From positions 322,834 to 386,833 of the forward strand of contig CAAAJI010000019.1 in NCBI GenBank assembly GCA_900642245.1: a stretch of DNA of 64,000 nt. The letters run 5' to 3'. This document shows positions 36,690 to 47,211 of the stretch, in pieces. Origin of the DNA: Fragilaria radians (lineage: Eukaryota > Bacillariophyta > Fragilariophyceae > Fragilariales > Fragilariaceae). A program made the position numbers and the translations under genes. Numbering within the stretch: the first letter of the stretch is position 1; every line of letters begins with the position of its first letter. The notes beneath the pieces were generated by a model that saw only the letters and a program-made list of their open reading frames with translations, had not been told where the DNA came from and ran no database searches.

Positions 36690-36982
36690 TGTTGAAATTA
36701 AACTCAAGGTATCGCAATTCTTTCTACAAACCTTAAGGCAGTGTCAGAGTTAAAATAGGCTTTCAGAAGATAGATTTTCTTTTACGTTGATCCTAAAATA
36801 ATTTTAAAAGAGTAAACCTATTGTTCTGCTTGCTTCTTTTGCTCTATTTGTGATTCCAAATCTTGTTCGTGATTGTGGGTCTTGTACGTTATTTAATTTT
36901 AGTAATCCATGTATGAATGTAATTGTAAATGTAATCTTAAATGTATTTGTATTTGTGATTGATTGATCTTAGTTATCCAACA
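36690..36982 (-). repeat. 5' LTR of copia-type element, unit A
   Basis: 293 bp, minus-strand ends TGTTGGATAAC...TTTCAACA. Visible divergence from the 3' LTR (32837-33121), including indels, indicates an old insertion. Confidence 0.85.
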
Positions 36983-37568
36983 ACGACCAATGAAGCCACA
37001 TTCGTTTTTGCCTCTCCCTTATCTTATCATAGGAAACTTCCTTTCTTGCCACCTCCCAATATATCCGTTGCAAAGATTGTTATTGTCTAGTGCAATCCAC
37101 CTTTGTTCTCCAAGGAAAATTGTCATCTTCAGATCATTACACATATTTTCTTAGGAGTATAGAAGTAGCTTTTACAACCGGACAATCGGACGACGTTGGA
37201 GGTGGTCATTACATTTGATGGATCAATGCATTGCGTTACTGATGTTTCAATGGATGTTTGTTACCATACCTTAAATACATGGATTGTGACATCATAAAGT
37301 GAGTTCTCTATGGTTCATCATTATTCTTAGGACATTTTTCGATTGTACATTATTGAAGAAAAGTGCATGAGCAACACCTCCCACCAGTAATGCTAGGTCG
37401 TGTATTCCTACAACAAAACTAAACTTCTTAAATGTAACACCCCTGTGGGGATCGAACCCGTGATCATAAAATGAAGCATCGTGCTCGACCTGGTCGCCAA
37501 AAATCCTACTGTGCACTCTTACTGCCTTTCAAAATTCAAACTGATGACCCCTTCTACTAATTTTCAAG

Positions 37569-37584
37569 ATGAATATGAATAGAG
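37569..37584 (+). pseudogene. Remnant of PDXK exon 1, unit B
   Basis: Only ATGAATATGAATAGAG of PDXK exon 1 remains. At 37585 the sequence changes abruptly to TGTCAGGAATC. The rest of the gene is absent before the assembly gap. Confidence 0.8.
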
Positions 37585-37782
37585 TGTCAGGAATCAGTTA
37601 GAAGTTTCGACAAAACATCAGCATTAGGGATTTAGGATATGAATAATGTGAGAGAAGAAGAGAAAATCTACGAAATTCGAAGACAGACAAGATAATCTAA
37701 CTTTTATTAGTTCACAATCTGATTAGTGTGTTAAAATAAAAGAATAGTCAAAATAGTGTGGAGATTTCTAGCATACTTCAAA
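37585..37782. mobile_element. Candidate terminal segment of an inserted element in PDXK, unit B
   Basis: 198 bp with no counterpart in units A or C. It begins TGTCAGG exactly where PDXK homology stops and runs into the N gap. A TG start and abrupt junction fit the end of an LTR, but the other end and any target duplication are hidden, so this is inference. Confidence 0.45.
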
Positions 37783-37802
37783 NNNNNNNNNNNNNNNNNN
37801 NN
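37783..37802. other. Assembly gap (20 N)
   Basis: Twenty Ns, probably a placeholder of unknown length. Sequence resumes (AACAAATTACTATTCC) at the position corresponding to 29485 of unit A, so everything from PDXK exon 1 to the BRO1 3' flank is either deleted or unassembled. Confidence 0.95.
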
Positions 37803-37838
37803 AACAAATTACTATTCCTAAATGTCAGAAACTTGAGT

Positions 37839-39026
37839 CTATGGCATCATCAGTGGCAGCGGCGCGACATCAGGCAAATTGTAGGCGGTGCATTTTGTCA
37901 GTTGAACAGATGTTTGCAACTTTTTGCTCTCTGGTATGATCTTTGGAATGCTTTCGAAGTATATGGTGGAATTATCTTCTTCGTAGTGCTTCAAAAGTAG
38001 TAGCATATGGCTCTTGAAGTCATCAATATCTTTAAGTAAAGGTGCAAAAGGTGAATTCTTGGGAATATCTGGCATGGATCCCCCGCTTTTAGACTTCATA
38101 TCGAGGCTTTTCTTTGCCTCTTGTAACATAGCTATGGCACAGCCTTTTTCCATTGACTCCCACAATCCTCGAGAGTGAAAATAATGGGTTAGAGCTCTTT
38201 GGAGACCAATTTGGATGTTAATGAAATTAAATAAATCCTTTTCCAAACGCCCAAGCAACTTAGCGGGATTCTTTCGTATAATTATCAGAAAGGACTCAAG
38301 ACGTTCTGTTACGCCGAGGCATAATTTGGCAATCAGGGAGTAATTCGGGATTCCAGGCTTTTTCAAGACGGTAGCAATGGCCATTTGCTGGCCGTTAGCT
38401 AAGAATAACTCCTTGAATGCTTCACATGAAATGACTGTTGCCTCGATTGGTAATTTTTCAATTTGAAGGTTAGTTCCTTTTGCAATCCATTTTGGCAAAT
38501 GATCTTTTGCAAGGAAGTCAAAGATACCAGAGGCAAAAGCATATTCCCGTGAAGCAGCTCCAAAATCACCTGCCAAACTGGACTCGGTAGCATTCAAAGT
38601 TTTCCCCAGGGCCTGACAGGTACAAGTCATTACCAAATCAAACATTAGGGCTTCAGATTTAAAAGGAGATGGCGCACATTCAATTCCAGATTTCCACTCA
38701 AAAATTAGGCGCTCGTCCAATCTTGCCATTTCAGGTTGAACCTGGCATGTTAAGAGCATCTGGCTGATTAGAGGAAGATATCTCGATGCTTCGTTAAAAA
38801 CTCTTTCTCCGGAAATGGGTGTGGCTTCAAGTGCATCTTTTAACTGCTGTCGGAACAGATCTCCCTTCAGCAATTCTCCATGCGTAAAGGGGTGTCGACC
38901 TGATGTCTTGAAAGAGCGTGCAAAAGAAACTGTTTTTGTCATGTTTGGTGCACGAAAGCGATAAACTGCAGATGCTAGGCGTATTGCAGACTCAGGGTGG
39001 CTATACTTGTCATCGATGGGATTCAT
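37839..39026 (-). CDS. BRO1-domain protein, copy B
   Basis: 395-aa single-exon BRO1-domain protein, nearly the same as copy A, with isolated replacements (for example TPISGE for SISISGE, and ESSLAGDFGAAS for ACSLAGDFAAAS). ATG 39026 corresponds to the second ATG of copy A; the first is changed. The reading frame is intact, so it may be expressed. Its usual partner PDXK is absent or in the gap. Function as for copy A: presumed ESCRT-associated adaptor of BROX type. Confidence 0.75.
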   Translation of the reverse strand: MNPIDDKYSHPESAIRLASAVYRFRAPNMTKTVSFARSFKTSGRHPFTHGELLKGDLFRQQLKDALEATPISGERVFNEASRYLPLISQMLLTCQVQPEMARLDERLIFEWKSGIECAPSPFKSEALMFDLVMTCTCQALGKTLNATESSLAGDFGAASREYAFASGIFDFLAKDHLPKWIAKGTNLQIEKLPIEATVISCEAFKELFLANGQQMAIATVLKKPGIPNYSLIAKLCLGVTERLESFLIIIRKNPAKLLGRLEKDLFNFINIQIGLQRALTHYFHSRGLWESMEKGCAIAMLQEAKKSLDMKSKSGGSMPDIPKNSPFAPLLKDIDDFKSHMLLLLKHYEEDNSTIYFESIPKIIPESKKLQTSVQLTKCTAYNLPDVAPLPLMMP

Positions 39027-40688
39027 TTGTATGGAATTTAATTCTCTACTATTCGAATGTTTGCGATGAAATAATTTGGAAATGATTTTTCATGTTATGA
39101 TCTTGTTATCGCCAAACATGGCATGTATAAACAGCACAGTGCCTAATAAATGAATAAATTTGGGAGGACTTTCGCTTGAAATATCCCTTGATGTACATGT
39201 GTAAACGCAAAATTTTGTCAATCGAAAAAATGACTCAGAGCCTCTTTGTTTTAGCATACAATTTCATAGATGTTTCTAGAGGGATTTGGTTGCATTTCCC
39301 TTTACTTGACCATTTTTATCTCGATAAAAACCTTTTATTCCAGTAGGAACATGCCCCAAAAAATAAAGTGTGTCCATGCCCCTAAGGTCTTACGTCAAAA
39401 CAGATTTTAATTTTAAGGAGGCGTTTGACCATTAGGCCTCAATTAAGAAAACAATTTTCACGCCGTTGTGAACGGATTTATATTACGCTATAGATTTCAT
39501 GATACTAGCTAAATTCTGACTCGAGCTCTCCTTCGGCCTTCAGATGAGTATCAACTTCAATTCTTTAACTGGTAGTGAATGCTTAGAAAAATGCTAACTT
39601 TAAGTTGGAAGTACAACTTCCTTTTCCTTGCATGCAAAGTGTTTTGAATCATACACATTTCCCTTTTACTTGGTAGATAAAACTTAGAACTTTGCATGAA
39701 GATACTATTTTCTGCCCGTGCATGAATTTGAAAAGCCTGGTACCTAAATGGAATATCCTCATATGCATTTTCTTCTCTGTTGAAAGATCATAATTTGATC
39801 AACGGAACCAACACAATTTCACATTAGGGAATTGGCCTTCTTCATCAAAACTTCCAGAGTACTTCTATTGAGTATTCTGTCACACCTTGGCGCTAAATAG
39901 CTAGCGAGTTCTGCCCCTAAGGGAGACATTTTCTTCAAAAACCAAACTTTTCTTCATGCATTATTTTTTCTGTCGGAAGTCATGATGACATACGCCCAAA
40001 CAGCATTTTTCAGAAGTTTCACTGACAACTAACATATTTCTGTAGGAGAACATTTCCAATTCCTTGTTTTTATTGGGATATGATAAATACCCCTCTTGTC
40101 TCATCTGAATTTTTGCGTTTGCATGATGTTGCTCATTTATTTGAAGTGGCCCAAATAAATGCCTGGTCGGGACCTAGTTATAGTTCCTTACTGAGTTAAA
40201 ATGAGATTGATTTGATATTCATCTTTTTCATCTTGTTGATTAATTCTGCTACTATGACGTGGGGATTCAATTTTCTTCAAGGATTTCTTTGCAATTAGCC
40301 ACACTCCTTAGGGGTGCTCAGGTTAGTTTTCACGCATGAGCTTAGCTGCAATGCTCTGTGTTAGGATTTGTATGGTGTCTAAAATTCGGTAAGGATTATT
40401 AATTATATGGTTTGTTTTTGAATAATGCATTTTATTTTTGGTAGCTTCTGGTCTCACAGATTTCCATAGGGTGTCCTTAAATCAAAGTGGTAGCCTATTT
40501 CGTTTTTAAATGGACTTTTTGTTTCAATCTTCATAATTGTTTCTGTTTGTGAGGGATATATTTCAGATTAGGTGTTGTTACTTTTTACCCTATATTGCTT
40601 CTTGAAACGATAGCTCAAACGTTACTTGTTCTTGCGGCTGACTTTTTTTGCTGTGCTAAGGCCTTCTGTTTGTGTTGAAATATTAGTC
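39027..40688. other. Non-coding duplicated spacer, unit B
   Basis: Counterpart of 30715-32374, with small differences such as a shortened dinucleotide-like stretch near 39200. No coding potential seen. Confidence 0.6.
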
Positions 40689-41174
40689 TTATTTGTCTTT
40701 GATGATGATCAAGAGAGGTGCTACTTGAGCCTCAAGAGTTTGAGATTGTCTTCTGAGAAAGCCTCTTTCCAATGAATTTTTATTGTGTGATATCTGAGAA
40801 TGTTCATGGAATGCGCGGTTAGTTTTTAAATTGGCTACAGGCTGCTCTTTGAGAGCTTCTTTGAGTTTGTTCACCATCTTGATATTGACTTCATTGCCTA
40901 CAATGATGGTTTGCATCAAATGGACATGGGACAAATGATCTTCGCGATTCGATTTTTCCTGATAGATGAACTTGACTTTGACTTCTGGATTGATCATTTG
41001 GCGTTTAGGGGTGCATCTTCTTGGAGGTGTAGTGTCAGACTGATTGTCGGCATACTTGGACGTGGTACCAGGCACCTTAAACTTGGTGCGTAAACGGTTG
41101 ACGGACGGAATTAAACAAAACAATTCCGAGCTAGAACCCAAATTGAAGCTTAGAAGCATATTTACATCGCTCAC
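40689..41174 (-). CDS. Retroelement ORF1-like open frame, unit B
   Basis: 161-aa open frame, intact here but frameshifted in unit A. Not a recognised domain. Seen: a polar N-terminus, basic motif PPRRCTPKRQMINPEVKVKF, then HLMQTIIVGNEVNIKMVNK and KEALKEQ. The same pattern recurs in two minus-strand repeats at 57.6-57.9 kb and 61.1-61.3 kb, beside endonuclease-like sequence. I therefore infer an ORF1 (nucleic-acid-binding) fragment of a non-LTR element rather than a host gene. The copia LTR lies only 10 bp upstream of its ATG. Confidence 0.5.
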   Translation of the reverse strand: MSDVNMLLSFNLGSSSELFCLIPSVNRLRTKFKVPGTTSKYADNQSDTTPPRRCTPKRQMINPEVKVKFIYQEKSNREDHLSHVHLMQTIIVGNEVNIKMVNKLKEALKEQPVANLKTNRAFHEHSQISHNKNSLERGFLRRQSQTLEAQVAPLLIIIKDK

Positions 41175-41184
41175 AAAGTACTAC

Positions 41185-41469
41185 TATTGAAATTAAACTC
41201 GAGGTATGACAATTCCTTCTACAACCCTTAAGGTAGTGTCAGAGTTTAAATAGGCTTTCACAACATAGATTTACGTTGATCCTAAAATAGTTTTAAAAGA
41301 GTGAACCTATTGATCTGTTTGCTTCGTTTGCTCTATTCGTGATTCCGAATCTTGTTCGTGATTGTGGGTCTTGTTCCTGATTAATTTTGGTACTCCGTGT
41401 ATGAATGTAATTGTAAATGTCATCTTTAATTCATCGTATTTGTGATTGATTGATCTTACTTATCCAACA
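41185..41469 (-). repeat. 3' LTR of copia-type element, unit B
   Basis: 285 bp, near-identical to 32837-33121 and more diverged from the 5' LTR of the same element (45041-45333). Confidence 0.85.
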
Positions 41470-41699
41470 CGCTCCTTCTGAACAAGCAGCTTTTCATTGT
41501 TCATGATAAGATCAGTGATATAGAAACATTTAATGTTAAAATGTCGTGTACGCCTTCCTGAACTTTCTTTACCATTTGTTTCATGCTTCATAGAACTTAG
41601 GTTGTCTCTGTATGTAATATTTGAAGTAATTGTAATACCTTGAGCTTCAATGAATAATATTGTCCATAACATTTTTGACACTACATCATCCACACTCAT
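41460..41699 (-). pseudogene. copia RNase H fragment, unit B
   Basis: 79 codons, near-identical to the unit A fragment, with SSGRRTRHFNIKCFYITD intact. The stop again lies inside the LTR. Confidence 0.8.
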
Positions 41700-41769
41700 T
41701 AACTAAGCTTCAGTAGAGCTACGTGTGTTAATCTTTTGTTTTGTAGAGACTGAACAAATTGTACCCATC

Positions 41770-42050
41770 CATAACGTCTCACTTCATTGTGTCCTGGTGT
41801 TACCACTTAACTTTTCTGGGAAATTTTCAATCATAGACTTCACGTAGGGTGTCATATCTACCTTGAGCATTCCAGGAGAGGAAAAATCAAGAATCATTGC
41901 AAGACAATCATGTCTTTTCCCACCGACAGCTTTTACTTTCCCTATTTTATCTCATGCATACGTTTCTTCCAGCCATTTCAGGAATTTGTCATTAACTTGA
42001 CTGGCAATATGACTTGACTTCAAGTCATCAAAATGCCAACACACTGTTTC
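41770..42050 (-). pseudogene. copia reverse transcriptase fragment, unit B
   Basis: Contains the CWHFDDLKSSH catalytic-strand relic and the downstream DMTPYVKS-type region, with stops, matching the unit A fragment. Confidence 0.7.
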
Positions 42051-42076
42051 TGTGCACCATTTACAATTATGTTAAG

Positions 42077-42912
42077 CTACAAAAGGGTAGTGCTTGGATT
42101 GATTTCATCAATGTCAATCTCTCTTTCTTCTTTTTCGTTATTTTCAGCTGCTGTATCAGAAGTACTGTCTTCATCATTTTTCATGGTTGTTATTTTCATC
42201 AATTTGAAATTTTTCATTTGGATCCATTTCATCATTGTCAAGTATGCTATTGATGTCCTCCTTTTATGAATGCTCTTCTGATTCATCCGCTTCTCCTTCG
42301 CCAGTACTGTTTTCATTGTTATTGTGGTACACCACTCCTTCAATCCAATCACTATCTTATAGTGCATGGTTGATTTGGTTGTAATCTGTAATCCAAAAGG
42401 CACGCCATCCAAGTTAGCAATGCCTTCAATTTGTTGAATTATTGCTGGAGGGAGGGGAACAGATGTTACTTGACGTCTGGTTATGATTCTGTTGGCTTGT
42501 ATGTGTAATAATTCATGCCCTCCGTGTTCAATATTGTTGTAACGCAAATAAATACAATCCAGTGTTCTTGGAGCAGTGTTGTTACATGGATTAGGTTCAT
42601 CTTGTTTTTGAACATATGTATCAAAACCATATTGACAATGTTTCAAATAGTCAAGATTGAACTGATGTAAAACCATGCGTGGACTATAGTAAGGAGATAC
42701 ATCATGCTTTGAGGGGAAAAGTTTAACTTTTTGGAAGATTCAGTGACAAGGACTTTTACCATGACTTTTGGTAAACGGTTATATCGTAGTCGATGATATG
42801 TAGCTCTTACACATTCTTTAATGACACGGTTGTTTCGCTCAGCTTCTGGCACATGTTCTTGTGCATTTGCATAGTTCATTTTGATATAAAAAGAAGTAGC
42901 CATTGGATCCAT
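42077..42912 (-). pseudogene. copia integrase and downstream conserved block, unit B
   Basis: Two overlapping frames: 42643-42912 (VPEAERNNRVIKECVRATYH) and 42077-42676 (DTYVQKQDEPNPCNNTAPRT, then QANRIITRRQVTSVPLPPAI, then an acidic stretch EEREIDIDE). A frameshift near 42710 separates them; unit A has one extra G at this place (GAGGGGGAAAAG against GAGGGGAAAAG). Confidence 0.78.
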
Positions 42913-43565
42913 TAAAGTTCTAAACTCATTATCACATCAAATATTGGTCATTCGGAGACCCGAAGGTTATACAGTTGAACTACTTCACTCAAGCATTTGG
43001 CATACACTTCTTGAGTTTGGCTTTTAATCCAAGGTGCAGTTTGATATTGTTTTTTTAGATATGGTTGTAGGAAATGGTATGCCATTAACTTTCATATCAT
43101 CAATGCAAAGTGTAACAGCATATTGTGTTCTTTGGGGATTTCAATGTAGTCTTCAATTGCCGGAGTTGGATTTTGTCTAGTGGTTTTCCCTTTCTTTACA
43201 GCCATTTCAATATCTTTGGTTGTAACAGGATTGTTCTTAATAGCATTCATACTAATAATTGCTTTCATGTCTGAAACAGATGGGTGGCATAGATAGGGAA
43301 AAATTCGCGGCACGTTTAGCTGTTCAAATTGACTTGGGGGTATAAAAAGCTTTATTTTCTGCAACGGTAGTGATGAATTGAGCTTGGGTTTTGTTATCAG
43401 GTTCTTGTCTTTTTTGATGAGGTGGTTTAGGGATGTAAAGCCCATTTGGATTGCGGCAGAATTTAACATGTTTATGAGGTAAATGCACAATACATACATC
43501 TTCCTTTTTAGCATCGTATGTAACTGTATGACAATGAAACATGTGAGCCATGCTAAAAATGTTTG

Positions 43566-43787
43566 TTACTGCATCTGCACTAAACCAGGCAAATCTGCCT
43601 TTTTATTTGTTGTTAGAACTCCGGCATTTGTTGTCAAGGAAAGAGTCTCATCTATATTACGCATATTGTGCACCGTATCTGAATTACAAAATATTGTTAC
43701 ACTAGACTGGTTGCCCAAAAGGATCCATTTGCGCATAGCTCTTGCTTGACAAAATGGAATATGCGCTCCTGCGCATCCTGTACTCAT
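43566..43787 (-). pseudogene. copia protease fragment, unit B
   Basis: WILLGNQSSVTIFCNSDTV and TNKKADLPG; the catalytic Asp is Gly as in unit A. A gag fragment lies upstream at 44172-44456 (YESLQDYIKRFQVAKDM), with a zinc-knuckle relic between them. Confidence 0.72.
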
Positions 43788-45040
43788 TGTAGCGTTCTCA
43801 CTTAACTTTGGTGCAATTTCGGTAGCTGTGATGATTGTAAGTGACTCTGTTCTGCTTTATGTATGACCCATGCACTTTGAAGGCGCTAATTTGTCACAAC
43901 AGTAGCATTTCCCCTCAAGTTGAGCAAATGAGAGTGTAATTTCCTGCTCTTCCTTGGGCAAAGGTTTTCTCTGCTCATCGTGATTTTTGTCTCCATCCTT
44001 TTTTTTGTTTTGGGATGAAAACAATGATTACTTAAGACACAGCATCAGGGATTGTCCTTGGATATTGGTCATTGTTAAGTGATTGCTGTGCGTGAAGTCA
44101 TGTTAGGATTGTACCATATTTTGACTTGTCAGCATTGTTAAGTAAAGGAATGCAGTAAATGTTTGATAAGCTTAATTTCTATTTTTTCCCTGACTCTTAC
44201 TGTCTGTTTCATTGTAGCGCTGCATTGCTTTCATTACCTTAGTTATAATCATTGGTCCGCCCATGTGGGACTCAAACATATCCTTAGCAACTTGAAATCT
44301 TTTGATATAGTCTTGGAGACTCTCATATTCTTTCTGCTTTGTCCCTAATAGTGTTACATGTGCATCAAGTATGATTGACATATCATATAAATGTTCCTGG
44401 TAGTTAAGGGCATGCTCCTTGAGTGCTTTTAAGAGCTCAATAGGATTATTTTCCACTTTGATTCAAAGCTTGTTCTTGACTCAATTTTACTCTTCATTGC
44501 CTTGGTGCACCTTTCTCATAGCAAATGCATATGCCTTTGTTTTGTTATTTTCATACGCTAGAATTTTCTTTCGGTAAGCATCATAATCTGCTTGAAATTC
44601 CATCTCATGTTATTTGTTCACTGTTGAAGTCTAAATTGGAGTCATCACTTTGCTGTAGTGTTGGTTTGCACAAACTTTTTTCCACATCTTGGAGATCCTT
44701 GAGTGATTGATCAATGTAGTCAATGATTTTTTAATATAATTAATAATATACTCTATAGTCATTTCATAATCTGAGGCCTTCTTTGCTGATCCAAGATAGT
44801 AGTTATAATCATTTAACCTTTCTTGATGCCTTGTTTGTTTGCCCAAGTAGGAGACTTTCCATGTGATTTTCCTAATCCCTTGATCACCTTTTTGGATGCT
44901 TGACCTCCTCTTGTTGTCATGGTTGAACTGTCAATTTTTTTCCAGTCTTCAATTGGATTGAACCTTAATCTCTTCTTCCCCAGTGTTTTATTTTGAAAAT
45001 TGCTAGATTTGGTTCATCTCACCAGACTCTTGTAACATTT

Positions 45041-45333
45041 TGTTGAAGTTAAACTCAAGGTATAGCAATTCTTTCTACAACCCTTAAGGCAGTGTCAGAG
45101 TTTAAATAGGCTTTCAGAAGATAGATTTTCTTTTACGTTGATCCTAAATTTTTTTTAAAAGAGTAACCCTATTGTTCTGTTTGCTTTGTTTGCTCTATTT
45201 GTGATTCCAAATCTTGTTCGTGATTGTGGGTCTTGTACGTAATTTAATTTTGGTAATCCATGTATGAATGTAATTGTAAATGTAATCTTAAATGTATTCG
45301 TATTTGCGATTGATTGATCTTAGTTATCCAACA
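45041..45333 (-). repeat. 5' LTR of copia-type element, unit B
   Basis: 293 bp, near-identical to 36690-36982. Confidence 0.85.
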
Positions 45334-45912
45334 ACGACCAATGAAGCCACATTCGTTTTTGCCTCTCCCTTATCTTGTCATAGGAAACTTCCTTTCTTGC
45401 CACCTCCCAATATATCCGTTTGCAAAAATCGTTAGCTTCTAGTGCAATCCGCCTTTGTTCTCCAAGGAAAATTGCCATCTTGAACTAATCATACATATAT
45501 TCTTAGGAGTATAGAAGTAGCTTTTACAACCGGACAATCGGACGACGATGGAGGTGGTCATTACATTTAATGGATCAATGCATTGCGTTACTGATGTTTC
45601 AATGGATGTTTGTCACCATACCTTAAATACATGGATTGTGACATCATAAAGTGAATTCTCTATGGTTCATTATTCTAAGGACATTTCTTTTGTACATTAT
45701 TGAAGAAAAATGCATGAGCAACACCTCCAACCAGTAATGCTAGGTCGTGCATTACTACAACAAAACTAAACTTCTTAAATGTACACCCCACCCCCTGTGG
45801 GGATCGAACCCATGATAATTGTGCTCGACCTGGTCACCAAAACTCCTACTGTGCACTCTAGTTACTGCCTTTCAAAATTCAAACTGATGACCCCCTTCTA
45901 CTAATTTTCAAG

Positions 45913-46887
45913 ATGAATATGAATAGAGTTCTGTCAATACAATCACATGTCGTTTCAGGATGTAAGTTACTGTGTTGTCTTCACTGATTTCATATCAAAC
46001 TCACCTTTAATATCCTCTCACATGGAAATAAGATGTTGGAAATAAGGCAGCTGTCTTCCCATTACAACTTCTTGGCTTTGATGTTGACATCATTAACTCG
46101 GTCCATTTCTCCAACCATACTGGATATCCAGGTGGCTGGACAGGAGATATCCTAAATGGTGATCAATTGAGAGCGATTCTATTAGGCTTAGAAAAGAATC
46201 GATTACTAGAAAATGGTGGCCCATTTGTTAACTGGATACATCGGTTCTGAATCCTTTTTGAATGCCATATTGGAAGTGCTAACTCTCCTTCGTAAATACG
46301 GTAAAGTTCGCTTTGTTTGTGATCCTGTACTTGGTGACGAAGGTAATTTTTATGTCACACCCGAACTTGTTCATGTATATCGGGATAAAGTCATTCCACT
46401 AGCAGACGTCGTAACTCCAAATCAATTCGAATTGGAACAATTGACTGGAATTGTAGTCCTTACCTTGGAAGATGCAAAAAAAGCCTGTAAAATCCTTCTT
46501 GATATGGGCCCTTCATTAGTTTTCATCACGAGTCTTGATTTCAAAAGTAATTTTGATAGTGGTAATCCCATTATTACAATTTTGTCGGCGCAACGACAAA
46601 AATCTGGCCACGACGAGTATTGGAGGATAGACTCTCCATTATTCAATGGAAGTTTTACTGGAACTGGAGATTTAGCAGCAGCACTTCTGCTTGGGCATAC
46701 AGCAAATTCTCCAGATGATTTGAAAGGATGTATGGAAAAAGTTGCGAGTACCATGCACTTGGTGATCAAAAGAACACATGCTGCATTTGCTGCTTGTGAC
46801 ACGATTTCATCGAGGGAGCTAAAGCTGATTGCGAGTAAAAAGGATATCGAAGATCCTCCAATATTATTCCAAGCCTACGAAGTGTAG
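45913..46887 (+). pseudogene. Pyridoxal kinase, unit C (frameshifted)
   Basis: Same two-exon structure as the intact copy: exon 1 45913-45961, intron to 46032, exon 2 46033-46887. Exon 2 is one base longer than in A. The extra G sits at about 46214-46216 (AAAATGGTGGCCCA against AAAATGTGGCTCA) and shifts the frame after LLEN. The rest of the frame is open to the normal stop, and GTGDLAAALL is kept. Several differences from copy A change amino acids (I to T, T to K, V to F, Q to H, S to F, S to T), which suggests relaxed selection. A base-calling error at the G run is the alternative. Confidence 0.75.
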
Positions 46888-47011
46888 CGAAGCTTACTTT
46901 GACATAAATTCTTAATTGCTTCTTACCAGCATTAGCCTGGGATTTTATGTATCTTGCGAAGATTCTCATTTGCAGTAACGTTTCATTCTTGATGTCAAGA
47001 TTAGCGTAATA

Positions 47012-47185
47012 ATTCAGTTTCATCGAGAGGCTACTAATATTGATTGCCAATAAAAAGGATATGAAAAATCTTCCAATAATATTTCAATTCCAAAAAGTAT
47101 GGCAATGCGTGCTTTGGCTCAATTCGTAACTGATGTTAAATATCATTAATCTGGAAACTTACATATCTTTCGTACAAAAAAATAC
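47012..47185 (+). pseudogene. Fossil tandem copy of the PDXK 3' end, unit C
   Basis: Same relic as at 29320-29492: GATTGCCAATAAAAAGGATA, a decayed repeat of the PDXK terminus, then matching 3' UTR. Its presence in A and C shows it predates the array. Confidence 0.68.
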
Positions 47186-47211
47186 TATTGCTAAATGTCA
47201 GAAACCTGAGT

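Larger units (their letters stand above)
32837..36982 (-). mobile_element. Degenerate Ty1/copia-type LTR retrotransposon, unit A
   Basis: A 4.1-kb element transcribed from the minus strand with LTRs at both ends (TGTTGGATAA...TTCAACA type). Flanking pentamers ACTAC and ACGAC form a near-perfect target-site duplication. The internal order on the minus strand is gag, protease, integrase, reverse transcriptase, RNase H, which is copia order (integrase before RT). All domains carry stops or frameshifts, and two blocks of RT are deleted, so it cannot be autonomous. Motifs resemble the copia elements common in diatoms. Confidence 0.88.
27713..37049. repeat. Segmental tandem duplication, unit A (PDXK + BRO1 + retroelement)
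   Basis: A 9.3-kb unit beginning CACCTCCCAATATATCCGTT. It contains intact PDXK, an intact BRO1-domain gene, a 2-kb non-coding and ORF1-like stretch, and a copia-type element. The same order recurs in unit B with only scattered substitutions and small indels over several kb, which shows a recent head-to-tail duplication. Confidence 0.92.
41185..45333 (-). mobile_element. Degenerate Ty1/copia-type LTR retrotransposon, unit B
   Basis: Same element as in unit A, at the same position with the same flanks (ACTAC / ACGAC). It therefore came along with the segmental duplication and is not an independent insertion. Domain order on the minus strand is gag, protease, integrase, RT, RNase H, all broken by stops or deletions. 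Some frames are longer than in A; for example, integrase plus its downstream conserved block is open over 199 codons (42077-42676). Confidence 0.88.
37050..45400. repeat. Segmental tandem duplication, unit B
   Basis: Second copy of the unit. It is 8.35 kb, about 1 kb shorter than A because PDXK is missing beyond the first codons. BRO1 copy B, the ORF1-like frame and the copia element are in the same order and orientation as in unit A. Confidence 0.92.

Noticed and set aside
37292..37516. 74-codon minus-strand frame with Gly/Ala/Val-rich segment
   Set aside because: It lies in the PDXK leader, is open only in unit B because of indels, and matches no family known to me.
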